Source: Terrabacter tumescens
Lineage (GTDB): Bacteria > Actinomycetota > Actinomycetes > Actinomycetales > Dermatophilaceae
Direction of reading: 5' to 3'
Assembly: GCF_014646815.1 (NCBI RefSeq)
Contig: NZ_BMNZ01000002.1
Coordinates: 124,001-188,000 of the forward strand
DNA: 64,000 nt
Under the pieces are notes generated by a model that was not told the origin of the DNA, made no database searches, and saw only the letters and a list, made by a program, of their open reading frames with translations. The translations under genes and the position numbers were made by a program. Positions 53,051-62,443 of this stretch are shown here, piece by piece (the stretch's first letter is position 1; each line of letters begins with the position of its first letter).

Positions 53051-54416
53051 CGTCGTGCCCGTCGCTGTCGGGGCCGTCGCTGTCGGGGCCGTCGCTGTCG
53101 GGGCCGTCGATGTCGGGGCCGTCGATGTCGGGGCCGTCCCCGTCAGGGACCGCACCGTCAGTGACCTCACCGTCGGCTCCACCGCTCTCGGAGGGGACCA
53201 CCGGTGACCCGGCGGGGTGCACCTGGCCCAGCTCGACGGCATACGTCGTCCCGCTCTCGCGGAGCACGTCGGGCACGTCCGCGCCCACGGCAGCCGTGAT
53301 GAGCACCTGCTCGCAGTCCGCGACGAGCGTCGCGAGCCGCTCGCGGCGCCCGGAGTCGAGCTCGGCGAAGACGTCGTCGAGGACGAGCACGGGGTCGTCG
53401 CCGAGGTCGCGTCGCAGGAGCCGGTATGCCGCGAGCTTGAGGCCCAGCGCGAAGCTCCACGACTCGCCGTGGCTGGCGTAGCCCTTGGCCGGCAGCTCGC
53501 CGAGGGACAGCACGAGGTCGTCACGGTGCGGGCCGACGAGCGAGATGCCGCGCTCGATCTCGTTGGACCGCAGCTGATCGAGCGTCTCGAGCATGCCGGC
53601 GCGCAGCTCGTCGATCTCGGGCACCTCGCCCGTGGCCAGGCGCTTGGCGAGGTCCTCGTGGAGCGAGCTCTTGTAGGTGGCCCGGGCGTTGGACGCCGCT
53701 GCGCTCACGGCGTCGTAGCACTCGGACAGGTCCGGCGCGAGGTCACGCAGCAGGCGCAGTCGGGCGTAGAGCAGCTGCGCCCCGACCGTCGCGAGGTGGT
53801 CGTTCCACACGTCGAGGGTGTGCAGCGCCGACTCGCGGGCCTCGTCGAGCGGCACGTCACCGTCGCGTGGCGGTCGCGGCGGCCGGCGGGACCCCTTGCG
53901 CAGCACGGGCGCCGCCGACTTCAGCAGCGCGTTGCGCTGCTTGAGGATCTTGTCGTAGTCCGAGCGCACCCCCGACCAGCGCGGCTGGCGCTGGACGAGC
54001 AGGTCGTCGAGGAAGCGGCGTCGCTCCGACGGATCGCCCTTGACGAGGGCGAGGTCCTCGGGTGCGAAGAGCACCGTGCGCACCGTGCCGAGCACGTCGC
54101 GCGGCCGCGAGACGGGGGAGCGGCCGAGCCGCGCCCGGTTGGCCCGCCCCGGGGTGATCTCGAGCTCGACCATCGTCTCGCGGTCGTCGCGCATGATCGC
54201 GCCGCGCACGATCGCCTGGGCCGCCCCGAACCGCACGAGCGGCTGGTCGGTCGCGACCCGGTGCGAGCCGAGCGTCGCGAGGTAGCCGACGGCCTCGACG
54301 AGGTTCGTCTTGCCCTGACCGTTGAGGCCGACGAGCGTCGTGACACCCGGCGTCAGCGCGAGCTCGGCGCTCGGATAGCTCCGGAAGTCCTTCAGGGTCA
54401 GGTGGCGGACGTGCAC
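53043..54416 (-). CDS. recF: DNA replication/repair protein RecF
   Basis: A 457-residue SMC-like ATPase. Walker [10 protein letters not shown] (residues about 29-37), the signature [20 protein letters not shown] segment and Walker [13 protein letters not shown] are present. It loads RecA at gaps. The last 60 residues are an acidic extension ending in DSDGP-type repeats that are not part of the RecF fold; the 5-residue unit comes from a 15-bp tandem repeat. GTG start at 54416. Confidence 0.95.
   Translation of the reverse strand: MHVRHLTLKDFRSYPSAELALTPGVTTLVGLNGQGKTNLVEAVGYLATLGSHRVATDQPLVRFGAAQAIVRGAIMRDDRETMVELEITPGRANRARLGRSPVSRPRDVLGTVRTVLFAPEDLALVKGDPSERRRFLDDLLVQRQPRWSGVRSDYDKILKQRNALLKSAAPVLRKGSRRPPRPPRDGDVPLDEARESALHTLDVWNDHLATVGAQLLYARLRLLRDLAPDLSECYDAVSAAASNARATYKSSLHEDLAKRLATGEVPEIDELRAGMLETLDQLRSNEIERGISLVGPHRDDLVLSLGELPAKGYASHGESWSFALGLKLAAYRLLRRDLGDDPVLVLDDVFAELDSGRRERLATLVADCEQVLITAAVGADVPDVLRESGTTYAVELGQVHPAGSPVVPSESGGADGEVTDGAVPDGDGPDIDGPDIDGPDSDGPDSDGPDSDGHDDE
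53061..53135 (-). repeat. 15-bp tandem repeat in the recF tail
   Basis: Five units of 15 bp (GTCGMTGTCGGGGCC on the plus strand) encode GPDID or GPDSD repeats in the acidic RecF C-terminus, just before the overlap with the DciA-like gene. Confidence 0.85.
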
Positions 54417-54491
54417 GTCAGGTCGGCTGGTTCTCTGCTCGGGTCGGACGGGGAGCCGGCCGGCAGCGACCCGCCGACCGGGGCATCGGCA

Positions 54492-55508
54492 TTAGGAGGT
54501 GGAGCCGGTGCCCGACGAGGGGCCGGCGTCGGCGGCGTCGCCGGCAGCCGGGCTGGGGTGCTCGCTGGCCGGGGCCGGGTGGGTCGAGCCCTCGGCGCCG
54601 GCGCCGCTGCGCAGCTGCTCGCCCTCGGCGATCGACATCACCTGGTGGCCGCCGAACTGGCCGCGCAGCGCCGCGACGGCCTGCATCGTCGGCGAGCTCT
54701 GCTGACGCGAGGCGAACCGGGCGAAGAGCGAGGCGGAGATGACCGGCATCGGCACTCCGAGCGCGATGGCCTCCTCGACCGTCCACCGGCCCTCACCGGA
54801 GTCGTTGGTGTAGTCGGACACGTCGTCGAGGTGGGGGTTCTCCTCGAGCGCCTTGACCATGAGGTCGAGCAGCCAGGAGCGCACGACGGTGCCACGGCTC
54901 CAGGCCTTGAAGGCGCCCGGGACGTCCTTGACGATGTCCTTCTTCTCGAGCAGCTCGTAGCCCTCGGCGTAGGCGTGCATCAGGCCGTACTCGATGCCGT
55001 TGTGGACCATCTTCGTGTAGTGCCCGGCGCCCACCTCGCCCGCGTGCACGAAGCCCTCCTCGCGGGGCCCCTCGGGACGCAGCGCGTCAAAGATGGGCAT
55101 GGCCCGGTCGACCCACTGCTCCTCGCCGCCGCACATGAGGCCGTAGCCGTTGTCGAGGCCCCAGATGCCGCCGCTCACACCGCAGTCGACGTAGCCGATC
55201 TGCTTCTCGCCGAGCAGCTTGGCGTTCTCGAAGTCGTCGGTGAAGCGGGAGTTGCCGCCGTCGATGACGAGGTCTCCCGGCTCGAGCAGGTCACCGAGCG
55301 CAGCCACGGTCTCGCGCGTCGGGTCACCGGCGGGGACCATGACCCACACGACGCGGGGGGCCTCGAGGGACTTCACCAGGTCGGGCAGGGACGCGACGTC
55401 CGCGACGTCGGGGTTGCGGTCGAAGCCGACGACCTCGTGGCCCGCGCGACGCAACCGCTCGCGCATGTTGCCGCCCATCTTGCCGAGACCGATGAGACCG
55501 AGCTGCAT
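54492..55508 (-). CDS. gnd: 6-phosphogluconate dehydrogenase (decarboxylating), short form
   Basis: A 338-residue enzyme of the short GntZ/YqeC-like 6PGDH class. It has the GLIGLGKMGGNM nucleotide motif, VIDGGNSRF, GVSGGIWGLDNG (substrate loop) and the catalytic Lys in GHYTKMVHNGIEYG. Produces ribulose-5-phosphate and a reduced cofactor in the pentose phosphate pathway. A 40-residue Ala/Ser/Gly tail follows the fold. Its position between dnaN and recF is conserved in actinobacteria. Confidence 0.93.
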   Translation of the reverse strand: MQLGLIGLGKMGGNMRERLRRAGHEVVGFDRNPDVADVASLPDLVKSLEAPRVVWVMVPAGDPTRETVAALGDLLEPGDLVIDGGNSRFTDDFENAKLLGEKQIGYVDCGVSGGIWGLDNGYGLMCGGEEQWVDRAMPIFDALRPEGPREEGFVHAGEVGAGHYTKMVHNGIEYGLMHAYAEGYELLEKKDIVKDVPGAFKAWSRGTVVRSWLLDLMVKALEENPHLDDVSDYTNDSGEGRWTVEEAIALGVPMPVISASLFARFASRQQSSPTMQAVAALRGQFGGHQVMSIAEGEQLRSGAGAEGSTHPAPASEHPSPAAGDAADAGPSSGTGSTS

Positions 55509-55613
55509 GTCGCGAGCCTTTCTGCGGGGGAGCGTGCGTGGTGGTGCTGATGGAGCGCTTCGAGGCTACGCCTACCCACCGGCGGCTCGCGCCGGACGGG
55601 TGGGACGTGGACG

Positions 55614-56741
55614 TCAGCTGGCGAAGCGCACCGGCATGAGGACGTAGCGGTAGCCGGTGTCGGGCTCGGAGTCCACCTCGGCCTGGCCGGTCAGGACCGC
55701 CGGGCGGCTCGGCTGCGTGAACGACAGTCGGCTGTAGGCCGTCCCGACCGCGTGCAGGCCGTCGAGCAGGAACTGGGGGTTGAACGCGATCTGGATCTCG
55801 GGGCCGTCGAGGGTGGCCTCGACCGCCTCGGAGGCCTGGGCGTCGTCGCCGGTGCCGGCCTCGATGGCGACCTGGCCGTCGGTGAACTTCAGCAGCACCG
55901 GAGTGTTGCGCTCGGCGACGAGGGCCACGCGCTTGACGGCCTCCTCGAGAGCGGCCGTCTCGATGACCGCGGTGGTGTCGACCGAGGTCGGGAAGATCGA
56001 GGTGACCTTGGGGTACTCGCCGTCGAGCAGGCGGGTGGTCGCACGGCGCTGGCCGGCCTCGAAGCCGATGAGGCCGTCGCCGCCCTGGCCGAGGGCGAGC
56101 TCGACGGACCCGGACGCGCCCAGGGCGCGGGCGGTGTCGGAGAGCTGGCGGGCAGGGATGAGCGCGACGTGGCTGGCGTCGGTGACCGACGGGCTCCAAG
56201 TCAGCTCACGCATCGCGAGACGGTAGCGGTCGGTGGCGAGGAGGGTCACCTTGTCGCCGTCGATCTCCATGCGTACGCCCGTGAGGATCGGCAGGGTGTC
56301 GCCCTTGTCGGCGGCGATGGACACCTGCGCGACCGCCTGCGTGAAGACGTCGCCGGCGATGGTGCCGCTCGTCTCGGGCGAGGCCGGCAGCGTCGGGTAG
56401 TCCGAGACCGGCATCTCGCGCAGCGCGAAGCGCGAGGACCCGCACGCCACGTTGACCTTGGTGCCGTCGGTGCTCACGTCGATCGGCTTGTTGGGCAGGT
56501 TGCGCGAGATGTCGGCGAGCAGTCGACCGAGCACGAGCACCTGTCCGGCCTCGGCGACGTCGGCCGGCACGGTGATGCGCGCGGACACCTCGTAGTCGAA
56601 GGCCGACAGCGTCAGCGTGCCGTCCTCGTTCGCGTCGACGAGCACGCCAGCGAGCACGGGTACCGGCGGGCGGGCCGGGAGCCCGCGGGCCACCCAGGTC
56701 ACGGCCTCGGCCAGGACGTCTCGCTCAACCCGAAACTTCAC
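55614..56741 (-). CDS. dnaN: DNA polymerase III sliding clamp
   Basis: A 375-residue beta clamp made of three repeated domains: KFRVERDVLAEAVTWVARGLP at the N-terminus and a conserved C-terminal RYVLMPVR. Encircles DNA and tethers the polymerase. GTG start at 56741 gives the family length. The gene lies beside oriC, but dnaA is about 2.6 kb away. Confidence 0.96.
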   Translation of the reverse strand: MKFRVERDVLAEAVTWVARGLPARPPVPVLAGVLVDANEDGTLTLSAFDYEVSARITVPADVAEAGQVLVLGRLLADISRNLPNKPIDVSTDGTKVNVACGSSRFALREMPVSDYPTLPASPETSGTIAGDVFTQAVAQVSIAADKGDTLPILTGVRMEIDGDKVTLLATDRYRLAMRELTWSPSVTDASHVALIPARQLSDTARALGASGSVELALGQGGDGLIGFEAGQRRATTRLLDGEYPKVTSIFPTSVDTTAVIETAALEEAVKRVALVAERNTPVLLKFTDGQVAIEAGTGDDAQASEAVEATLDGPEIQIAFNPQFLLDGLHAVGTAYSRLSFTQPSRPAVLTGQAEVDSEPDTGYRYVLMPVRFAS

Positions 56742-57411
56742 GGTGCACTCACTTCGACGGGGAAGGACATTGGGGCTCAGACACTAGTGCCTGCGGGTGA
56801 CTGGCACCACAGACACTCCCCCAATCGTCCTCCGGACCGATTCACGTGGTTTTTCCGGTCGCCCGAGGCCGCCCGGGTCGTCGTGGGGAGACCCTCGTTG
56901 TCGGGGCTTCCCCCTTTGACTGGGATCTCGTCATAGTCATAGGTGCTGTGGACGCTGTGGACAACTCGCGTCGGCGCTGGTCAGCGCGTCGATGGGGGTG
57001 TGCACGGCGTGTGGGGCCACGACCGGGCGGACAGTTGCCGGCTGTGGACGGATTTCGGCCGTGCACATCGTCCTCACAGGTCGAGGGCCGGTTGTCCGCA
57101 GGCTCGGGAGCGTCATCCACACGTTTCCACAGAGTCATGTGGAACAGCCGTCGGCATATGTCCGGTTTGCCGCGCTTCGGGACTAGTCCCCTGTGCATGG
57201 AGAGCGCCTCCACTTCCACAGACTTTTCCACAGACGGTGGACAACTTTCGGGACGGATTCCCCGCGACGCCCTCCTGACGCTCGGACAGGCCTCGTCCCG
57301 CCGCAGGTCACAACGAGGTCACGCTGTGCACACAGGTGTGGACAACTCTGTGGATGAATGTGGACGTATGCCGTGTGGCCGGGCAGGTGCGAAGGCGTCA
57401 GGCCGTGTTGA
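56742..57411. other. oriC: Replication origin region (oriC)
   Basis: No gene. At 56947-57367 there are about 13 DnaA-box-like 9-mers in both orientations. Two match TGTGGACAA exactly (56956-56964 and 57337-57345). Near matches lie at 56947, 57043, 57092, 57113, 57123, 57138, 57224, 57236, 57349 and 57359. A weakly AT-rich segment with direct repeat GTCATAGTCATAG (about 56929-56942) precedes them. It borders dnaN, as in other actinobacteria. Confidence 0.85.
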
Positions 57412-58197
57412 CTAGTCACCGGCGGGCTCGATGACGCACCGGCGCGAGACCGACAGCAGGCAGTCGAAGAGCGCCTCACCGTCCGGAAGCGGGCCCAGCT
57501 GGGCGAACACCTCGCTCGTCACCGCACCGAGCAGGAGGGTCCAGGCGGCGATCCCCTGGGCGAGCTCGACGGCGTGGAGCCCGGTCGAGGCGAACAGCGG
57601 CGACTCGAGCAGCTCGCCCACACCGCCGTCGGCGCGTGCCGCGACCAGACCCAGGCGGTCCGGGTCGGGGAGGCGGCCGGCGCGGCGCACGTCCTCCAGC
57701 AGGCCGACGAGCAGCGCGATGACGGCGGTCCCCGCCTCCTCGGTGCGCTCGGCCGGGGCCTCGTAGTCCGGGACCGGGGAGCCGTAGATGAGCGCGAAGT
57801 CGTGCGGGTGCTCGAGCGCCCAGGCTCGCAGGGCGCGTCCCAGGGCGTCCCACCGGGCGTCGAACTCGTCGACGGGGACAGCGTCGTGGGCGGCCCGCAC
57901 CGCCGAGGCCAGCGACCAGTAGGAGTCGATGATGAGCCGGGTGAGCAGCTCGTCGCGGCTCTCGACGTAGCGGTAGATGCCCGACGAGACCATGCCGAGG
58001 TCCCGCGCGACGGCCCGCAGGCTCAGGGCTGCCGCGCCGTCCGTCGCCAGGTGCTCGCGGGCCACGCGCAGGATGTCGGCCTCGACGGCGAGCCGCTTGG
58101 TGGCGCGCTTGCCGAGCGGGCGCCCTGCCTCGCCGCCGATCGTGCTCGCCTGCGTGCTCGCCTGCGTGCTCGGCTGGGTGCTCGCCTCCTGCTCCAT
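57412..58197 (-). CDS. TetR/AcrR family regulator
   Basis: A 261-residue regulator. After a Ser/Thr/Gln repeat (ASTQ unit, three to four times) at residues 5-20, the DNA-binding domain has LRAVARDLGMVSSGIYRYV, then the TetR_C-type ligand domain (TetR_C_13-like: FDARWDALGRALRAWALEHP..F.L.YG). The start at 58197 is chosen because the longer frame runs over the operator. It is divergent from the NAD-reductase gene, with two palindromes between them, so it is the likely local repressor. Sits between oriC and dnaA. Confidence 0.9.
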   Translation of the reverse strand: MEQEASTQPSTQASTQASTIGGEAGRPLGKRATKRLAVEADILRVAREHLATDGAAALSLRAVARDLGMVSSGIYRYVESRDELLTRLIIDSYWSLASAVRAAHDAVPVDEFDARWDALGRALRAWALEHPHDFALIYGSPVPDYEAPAERTEEAGTAVIALLVGLLEDVRRAGRLPDPDRLGLVAARADGGVGELLESPLFASTGLHAVELAQGIAAWTLLLGAVTSEVFAQLGPLPDGEALFDCLLSVSRRCVIEPAGD

Positions 58198-58225
58198 GTC
58201 GCCAGCGTGCCACAGCCTGACGATA

Positions 58226-58295
58226 AATGTGAGCACCGCTCTTGATTTTTGGCGCGGGACGCGTCATCCTCAAAGTGTGAGCGATGCTCACACTT
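58226..58295. promoter_or_regulatory. Twin TetR operators
   Basis: A perfect 10-bp inverted repeat AAGTGTGAGC / GCTCACACTT around GAT (58273-58295), and about 45 bases away a second, partial site TGTGAGCACCGCTC (from 58230). They lie between the TetR gene and the divergent reductase gene. Confidence 0.75.
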
Positions 58296-58315
58296 CACGT
58301 CCCAAGGAGTAGACC

Positions 58316-59311
58316 ATGTCGCACCACCTCGTCCTCGGCGCCGGAGGCGTCGGCCGCTCGACCACCACCGAGCTCGTCGCCCTCGGCCACACCGTCACCC
58401 TCGCCTCACGCTCCGGACGCGTCACCGAGCGGCCGTGGGAGACCACGCGCGCCGGCGCCGCCGACGCGGTGGAGGTCGTCAGCGTCGACGCCGGTGACGC
58501 AGACGCCGTGACGGCCCTGGCCCGCGGCGCCGCGAGCATCGTCAACGCGGTCAACCCGCCCAGCTACATGACGTGGGACACCGACTGGCCACCGATCGCC
58601 GCCGCCACGCTCGCGGCCGCCGAGGGCTCGGGTGCCGGGCTCGTCATCATCGGCAACCTCTACGGCTACGGCCAGGTTGACCGGCCCATGCGAGAGGACG
58701 ACCCCATGCGTCCCGCCGGCCACAAGGGCGGACTCCGCGCCGACATGTGGCACGAGGCGCTCGCCCGCCACGAGGCCGGCCACCTGCGCGTCACCGAGCT
58801 GCGCTCGAGCGACTACTTCGGCCCGGGCACGACGCCACGCACCAGCTACCTGAACGACATCGTCATCGACGCGCTCCTCGCCGGGCGTGCACCCTTCGTG
58901 CCCGTCGGGCGACCGGATGCGCCGCACTCGTGGACCTACGTCCCCGACGTCGGCCGGCTCGGCGCCCGCGTCGCGACCGGCGACGACGGGTGGGGCCGTG
59001 CCTGGCACGTGCCCACGGCGCCGGCCCGCACGTTCGAGCAGGCCGCCGAGGACGTCGCCCGCCTCGCGAACGTGAAGGCCCGCCGCGTGCGCGTGCTGCC
59101 GAGGTCCCTCGGCACCGCAGCCGGCCTCGTCGTGCCGTTCATGCGCGAGGTCCGCGAGACCCGGCACCAGTTCGAGCGCCCCTTCGTGCTCGACTCGGAC
59201 CTCACCCAGCGCACCTTCGGACTCGCGCCGACCCCGTGGGACGAGGCACTCACGGTGACCATCGCCGCCCGGCGCGAGGCGAAGGCCACCCGAGCGGCGG
59301 CCGCGGCATGA
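58316..59311 (+). CDS. NAD(P)-dependent epimerase/reductase
   Basis: A 331-residue atypical short-chain dehydrogenase. The N-terminus has the GAGGVGRSTTTEL nucleotide motif; NAVNPPSYMTW and ELRSSDYFGPG follow. The tyrosine/lysine pair is not in the usual YxxxK form, so it may act as an NmrA-like reductase or sensor. Controlled by the divergent TetR regulator. It lies between oriC and dnaA, where no gene is expected, and converges on dnaA. Confidence 0.8.
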   Translation: MSHHLVLGAGGVGRSTTTELVALGHTVTLASRSGRVTERPWETTRAGAADAVEVVSVDAGDADAVTALARGAASIVNAVNPPSYMTWDTDWPPIAAATLAAAEGSGAGLVIIGNLYGYGQVDRPMREDDPMRPAGHKGGLRADMWHEALARHEAGHLRVTELRSSDYFGPGTTPRTSYLNDIVIDALLAGRAPFVPVGRPDAPHSWTYVPDVGRLGARVATGDDGWGRAWHVPTAPARTFEQAAEDVARLANVKARRVRVLPRSLGTAAGLVVPFMREVRETRHQFERPFVLDSDLTQRTFGLAPTPWDEALTVTIAARREAKATRAAAAA

Positions 59312-59365
59312 CGCGGGCCCGGCTCCACGGCATACGCCATCGGGTCGGGCCCACGGGAGCGAGCG

Positions 59366-61015
59366 TCAGTGCGACTGCTGGCGGATCCGGTTGGTCAGCT
59401 CGGTGACCTGGTTGTAGATGGCCCGGCGCTCACCCATGAGCTCGCGGATCTTGCGGTCCGCGTGCATGACCGTCGTGTGGTCGCGGCCGCCGAAGTGCTG
59501 GCCGATCTTGGGCAGGGACAGGTCGGTCATCTCGCGGCAGAGGTACATCGCGATCTGGCGGGCCGTGACGAGCTGGCGCGAACGGCTCGAGCCGCAGAGG
59601 TCCTCGAGCGTCACCGCGTAGTACGCCGCCGTCACCGCCATGATCGTCGCCGCCGTCACCTGGTTGGGCGTCTCGTTGGGCAGGACGTCCTTGAGCACGA
59701 TGACGGCGAGCGGCAGGTCGACCTCCTGCCGGTTGAGGTTGCTGAACGCCGTGACGCGGATCAGGGCGCCCTCGAGCTCGCGGATGTTGGTGCTGAAGTT
59801 CGTCGCGATGTACTCGAGGACGTCGTCCGGCACCTTCATCCGGTCCTGGATCGCCTTCTTGCGCAGGATCGCGATGCGGGTCTCGAGGTCGGGCGGCTGC
59901 ACGTCGGTCAGCAGCCCCGACTCGAAGCGCGTGCGCATGCGGTCCTCGAAGCCGGACAGCTCGCGCGGCGGCAGGTCGCTGGTGATGACGATCTGCTTGT
60001 TCGCGTTGTGCAGCGTGTTGAAGGTGTGGAAGAACTCCTCCTGCGTCTGCAGCTTGCCCTGGAGGAACTGGATGTCGTCGATGAGCAGCACGTCGACGCT
60101 GCGGTAGCGGTTCTGGAACGCGCTCGCCTTGTCGTCACGGATGCTGTTGATGAAGTCGTTGGTGAACTCCTCGGAGTTCACGTAGCGCACCCGCACGTTG
60201 GGGAACATCGTCCGCGCGTAGTGCCCGATCGCGTGGAGCAGGTGCGTCTTGCCCAGCCCGGACTCGCCGTAGACGAAGAGCGGGTTGTACGCCTTGGCCG
60301 GGGCCTCGGCGACCGCGACCGCCGCCGCGTGGGCGAAGCGGTTGCTCGCACCGATGACGAAGGTGTCGAAGGTGTACTTCGGGTTCAGCCGGGTGTCGCC
60401 GGGCGAGCTGGGCTCGGGACGCTGCTGCAGGCGCAGCGGCCCGCTCTCGCCGCCGCTCAGCGGGTCGGGGCCGAGCTCCATCCGCGTCTGACCGCCCGGG
60501 TATGCCGGTTGGCGGGGCTCGTCGAGGTCGGCGCCGTTGAGCGCGGGCGCGCTCTCGGCCAGGTCGCGCAGCGGGTTGTGGGCGGTGCTCTGCGCGGGCA
60601 CGCCGTAGCCGTTGGCCCCGTTCGCGCCGTAGCCGACGGTGCCGGCATGGGCGCCGTTCGAGGGACCGGAGTGGGAGCCGTTGTGGTGCCCGCCGCCGTG
60701 GACCGAGGCCTGGCCACTCGGCTCGTCGGTGATCATCCCGAGGTCGGTCTCGAGGCTCTCGTCGACGGAGACGGCGAGCTGGACCGGACGGCCGAGCTGG
60801 CTGGCGAGGGCCTCGTGGATCTGCTCACGGACCCGGGTCTCGAGGAAGTCCTTGGTGAACGTGTTGGGAGCGCGCACCAGCGCGGTCTCCTCGAGCACGC
60901 CGACGAGGCGGCAGAGCCGGACGAAGGCGCGCTCCTGGTTCGACAGGCCCACCGAGTCCAGGGTGCTCAGCGTCTGCTGCCAGATCTGCGCGTAATCGAC
61001 GCCTGTCTCGGCCAC
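59366..61015 (-). CDS. dnaA: Chromosomal replication initiator DnaA
   Basis: A 549-residue initiator. Domain I (about 1-85), then a Gly/Asn/His-rich domain II linker (about 90-220), AAA+ domain III with GESGLGKTHLLHAIG and LLIDDIQF, and domain IV with the DnaA-box-reading GGRDHTTVMHADRKI. The GTG at 61015 follows AGGTGGAT; earlier in-frame starts would cross DnaA boxes. Opens oriC. Unusually, two genes separate it from oriC and dnaN. Confidence 0.96.
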   Translation of the reverse strand: MAETGVDYAQIWQQTLSTLDSVGLSNQERAFVRLCRLVGVLEETALVRAPNTFTKDFLETRVREQIHEALASQLGRPVQLAVSVDESLETDLGMITDEPSGQASVHGGGHHNGSHSGPSNGAHAGTVGYGANGANGYGVPAQSTAHNPLRDLAESAPALNGADLDEPRQPAYPGGQTRMELGPDPLSGGESGPLRLQQRPEPSSPGDTRLNPKYTFDTFVIGASNRFAHAAAVAVAEAPAKAYNPLFVYGESGLGKTHLLHAIGHYARTMFPNVRVRYVNSEEFTNDFINSIRDDKASAFQNRYRSVDVLLIDDIQFLQGKLQTQEEFFHTFNTLHNANKQIVITSDLPPRELSGFEDRMRTRFESGLLTDVQPPDLETRIAILRKKAIQDRMKVPDDVLEYIATNFSTNIRELEGALIRVTAFSNLNRQEVDLPLAVIVLKDVLPNETPNQVTAATIMAVTAAYYAVTLEDLCGSSRSRQLVTARQIAMYLCREMTDLSLPKIGQHFGGRDHTTVMHADRKIRELMGERRAIYNQVTELTNRIRQQSH

Positions 61016-61559
61016 CTGATATCCACCTACCCCTGAGTCAATTCTGTTGCACCTGCTGCGATCCCGGCTCGGAAGGGTCCGAGCGGGAGCTCGACCCCGG
61101 GCGGGTCGGACGTCCTTGGGCACGTCTGTGTCTGGGTGAACGATGCCTGTTGTCCACACGTTTGTCCACAGCCTGTGCATGGAGGGGTGAGGATCGTGAG
61201 AGACGAAAACCTACAGGGGTAGGCGCGCCGAGGACAATCGAGTCGTCCACAGATTGTCGGGTCGGTCGGCGTGTCGCCTTGCAATCGCCGCACGACCTTC
61301 GAAGATCGTGGGTTTCGGTCGTCGCCGGCCCGTGCCCGTCGCCGGTTTGACCCTCGTTCCGCGGCTCCCGTATCGTTGACCGAGCGTGTCTGCGACCTCT
61401 TTCGCATGCCCATGGCCCCGAGCCCGGCCCAGCCGGACCCCCTCGGTGCTCCACGGGCTTGCCGATTGCGGTCGCATCGGCCACCGACAGCCCCACCACG
61501 GGAGCACGGCCGACGTCGTCATGGCGTCGAACGGGCCCCTGCAACCTACGGAGAACCTC
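61016..61559. promoter_or_regulatory. dnaA-rpmH divergent promoter region with DnaA boxes
   Basis: No gene. Two perfect TTGTCCACA boxes (61150-61158 and 61162-61170) and one near match (61243-61251) lie upstream of dnaA and may serve its autoregulation. A sigma-70-type promoter facing rpmH reads TTGACC (61347-61352), 18 bases, TATCGT (61371-61376). The rpmH leader is about 180 bases long. Confidence 0.7.
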
Positions 61560-61697
61560 GTGAGCAAGCGCACCTTCCAGCCGAACAACCGTCGCCGCGC
61601 CAAGACGCACGGCTTCCGCCTGCGCATGCGCACCCGTGCGGGTCGCGCCATCCTCGCCGGCCGCCGTCGCAAGGGCCGCGCCGAGCTCTCGGCCTGA
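61560..61697 (+). CDS. rpmH: 50S ribosomal protein L34
   Basis: A 45-residue, Arg-rich protein matching L34 over its full length: [19 protein letters not shown] and [20 protein letters not shown] start with GGAG upstream. First gene of rpmH-rnpA-yidD-yidC. Confidence 0.97.
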   Translation: MSKRTFQPNNRRRAKTHGFRLRMRTRAGRAILAGRRRKGRAELSA

Positions 61698-61715
61698 GCC
61701 GCCGGAGGCCTCGGC

Positions 61716-62066
61716 GTGCTGCCGGCACGTCACCGACTGCGTGAGCGGACGGACTTCACCTCGGCAGTACGCGGGCCCGGCGCCAGCAGAGCAGGCGGGC
61801 GACTCATCGTCGTGCATGCCAACCGGACCGATGCGCGTGCGGATCTTCCGCCGCGCGTCGGTTTTGTTGTGTCCAAGGCCGTCGGCAACGCGGTGGTGCG
61901 CAACCGGACCAAGCGCCGGCTGCGCGCGAGCGTCGCAACCCGGCTGAACGGCATACCTGCAGGTCTCTACGTCGTCGTGCGGGCCAACCCCGCTGCCGCA
62001 GACGCCACCTGGGACGAGCTCGACCTCGCCCTCGGCCGCCAGCTCGAGAAGGCGTGCCGACGATGA
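61716..62066 (+). CDS. rnpA: Ribonuclease P protein component
   Basis: A 116-residue basic protein. The RNR motif [10 protein letters not shown] binds the catalytic RNA, and [13 protein letters not shown] opens the fold. Helps RNase P RNA mature tRNA 5' ends. GTG start; stop overlaps the yidD start (ATGA). Confidence 0.95.
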   Translation: MLPARHRLRERTDFTSAVRGPGASRAGGRLIVVHANRTDARADLPPRVGFVVSKAVGNAVVRNRTKRRLRASVATRLNGIPAGLYVVVRANPAAADATWDELDLALGRQLEKACRR

Positions 62067-62350
62067 GCGTCACGCTCAACCAGGTGCTGGCCTCGCCCCT
62101 GCTGCTGGCGGTCCGCTTCTACCAGCGGTTCATCTCCCCGCTCTCCGCGCCGAGCTGCCGCTTCTACCCGAGCTGCTCGGCGTATGCCGTCACCGCGCTC
62201 ACCCGGTTCGGTCCCCTGCGCGGGGGCTGGCTCGCGATCCGGCGCATCGGCCGCTGCAACCCGTGGAACCCCGGCGGGGTCGACCCCGTTCCGATGACGT
62301 GGGCCACCCGCAACGACGTGCGCCCCGAGGACTTCCGTCCCAACCCCTGA
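62063..62350 (+). CDS. yidD: Membrane protein insertion efficiency factor YidD
   Basis: A 95-residue protein with an amphipathic N-terminal helix ([20 protein letters not shown]) and the signature [12 protein letters not shown], then [13 protein letters not shown]. Aids insertion of membrane proteins with YidC. ATG at 62063 is preferred over a GTG nine bases upstream since it makes the ATGA overlap with rnpA. Confidence 0.95.
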   Translation: MSVTLNQVLASPLLLAVRFYQRFISPLSAPSCRFYPSCSAYAVTALTRFGPLRGGWLAIRRIGRCNPWNPGGVDPVPMTWATRNDVRPEDFRPNP

Positions 62351-62443
62351 CCAAGCGGCATATGGTTGCCGATCAGTGGTGAGTGGCCCAACACCTCGAA
62401 CCCGAGCTGAACCGGCCGGCCCACCAGACCACAGAGGAAACAC

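Noticed and set aside
56836..56853. A second parS near dnaN (TTCACGTGG core)
   Set aside because: Only the central bases match; at least four of 14 positions differ from the clear parS at 44195 and palindromic symmetry is lost.
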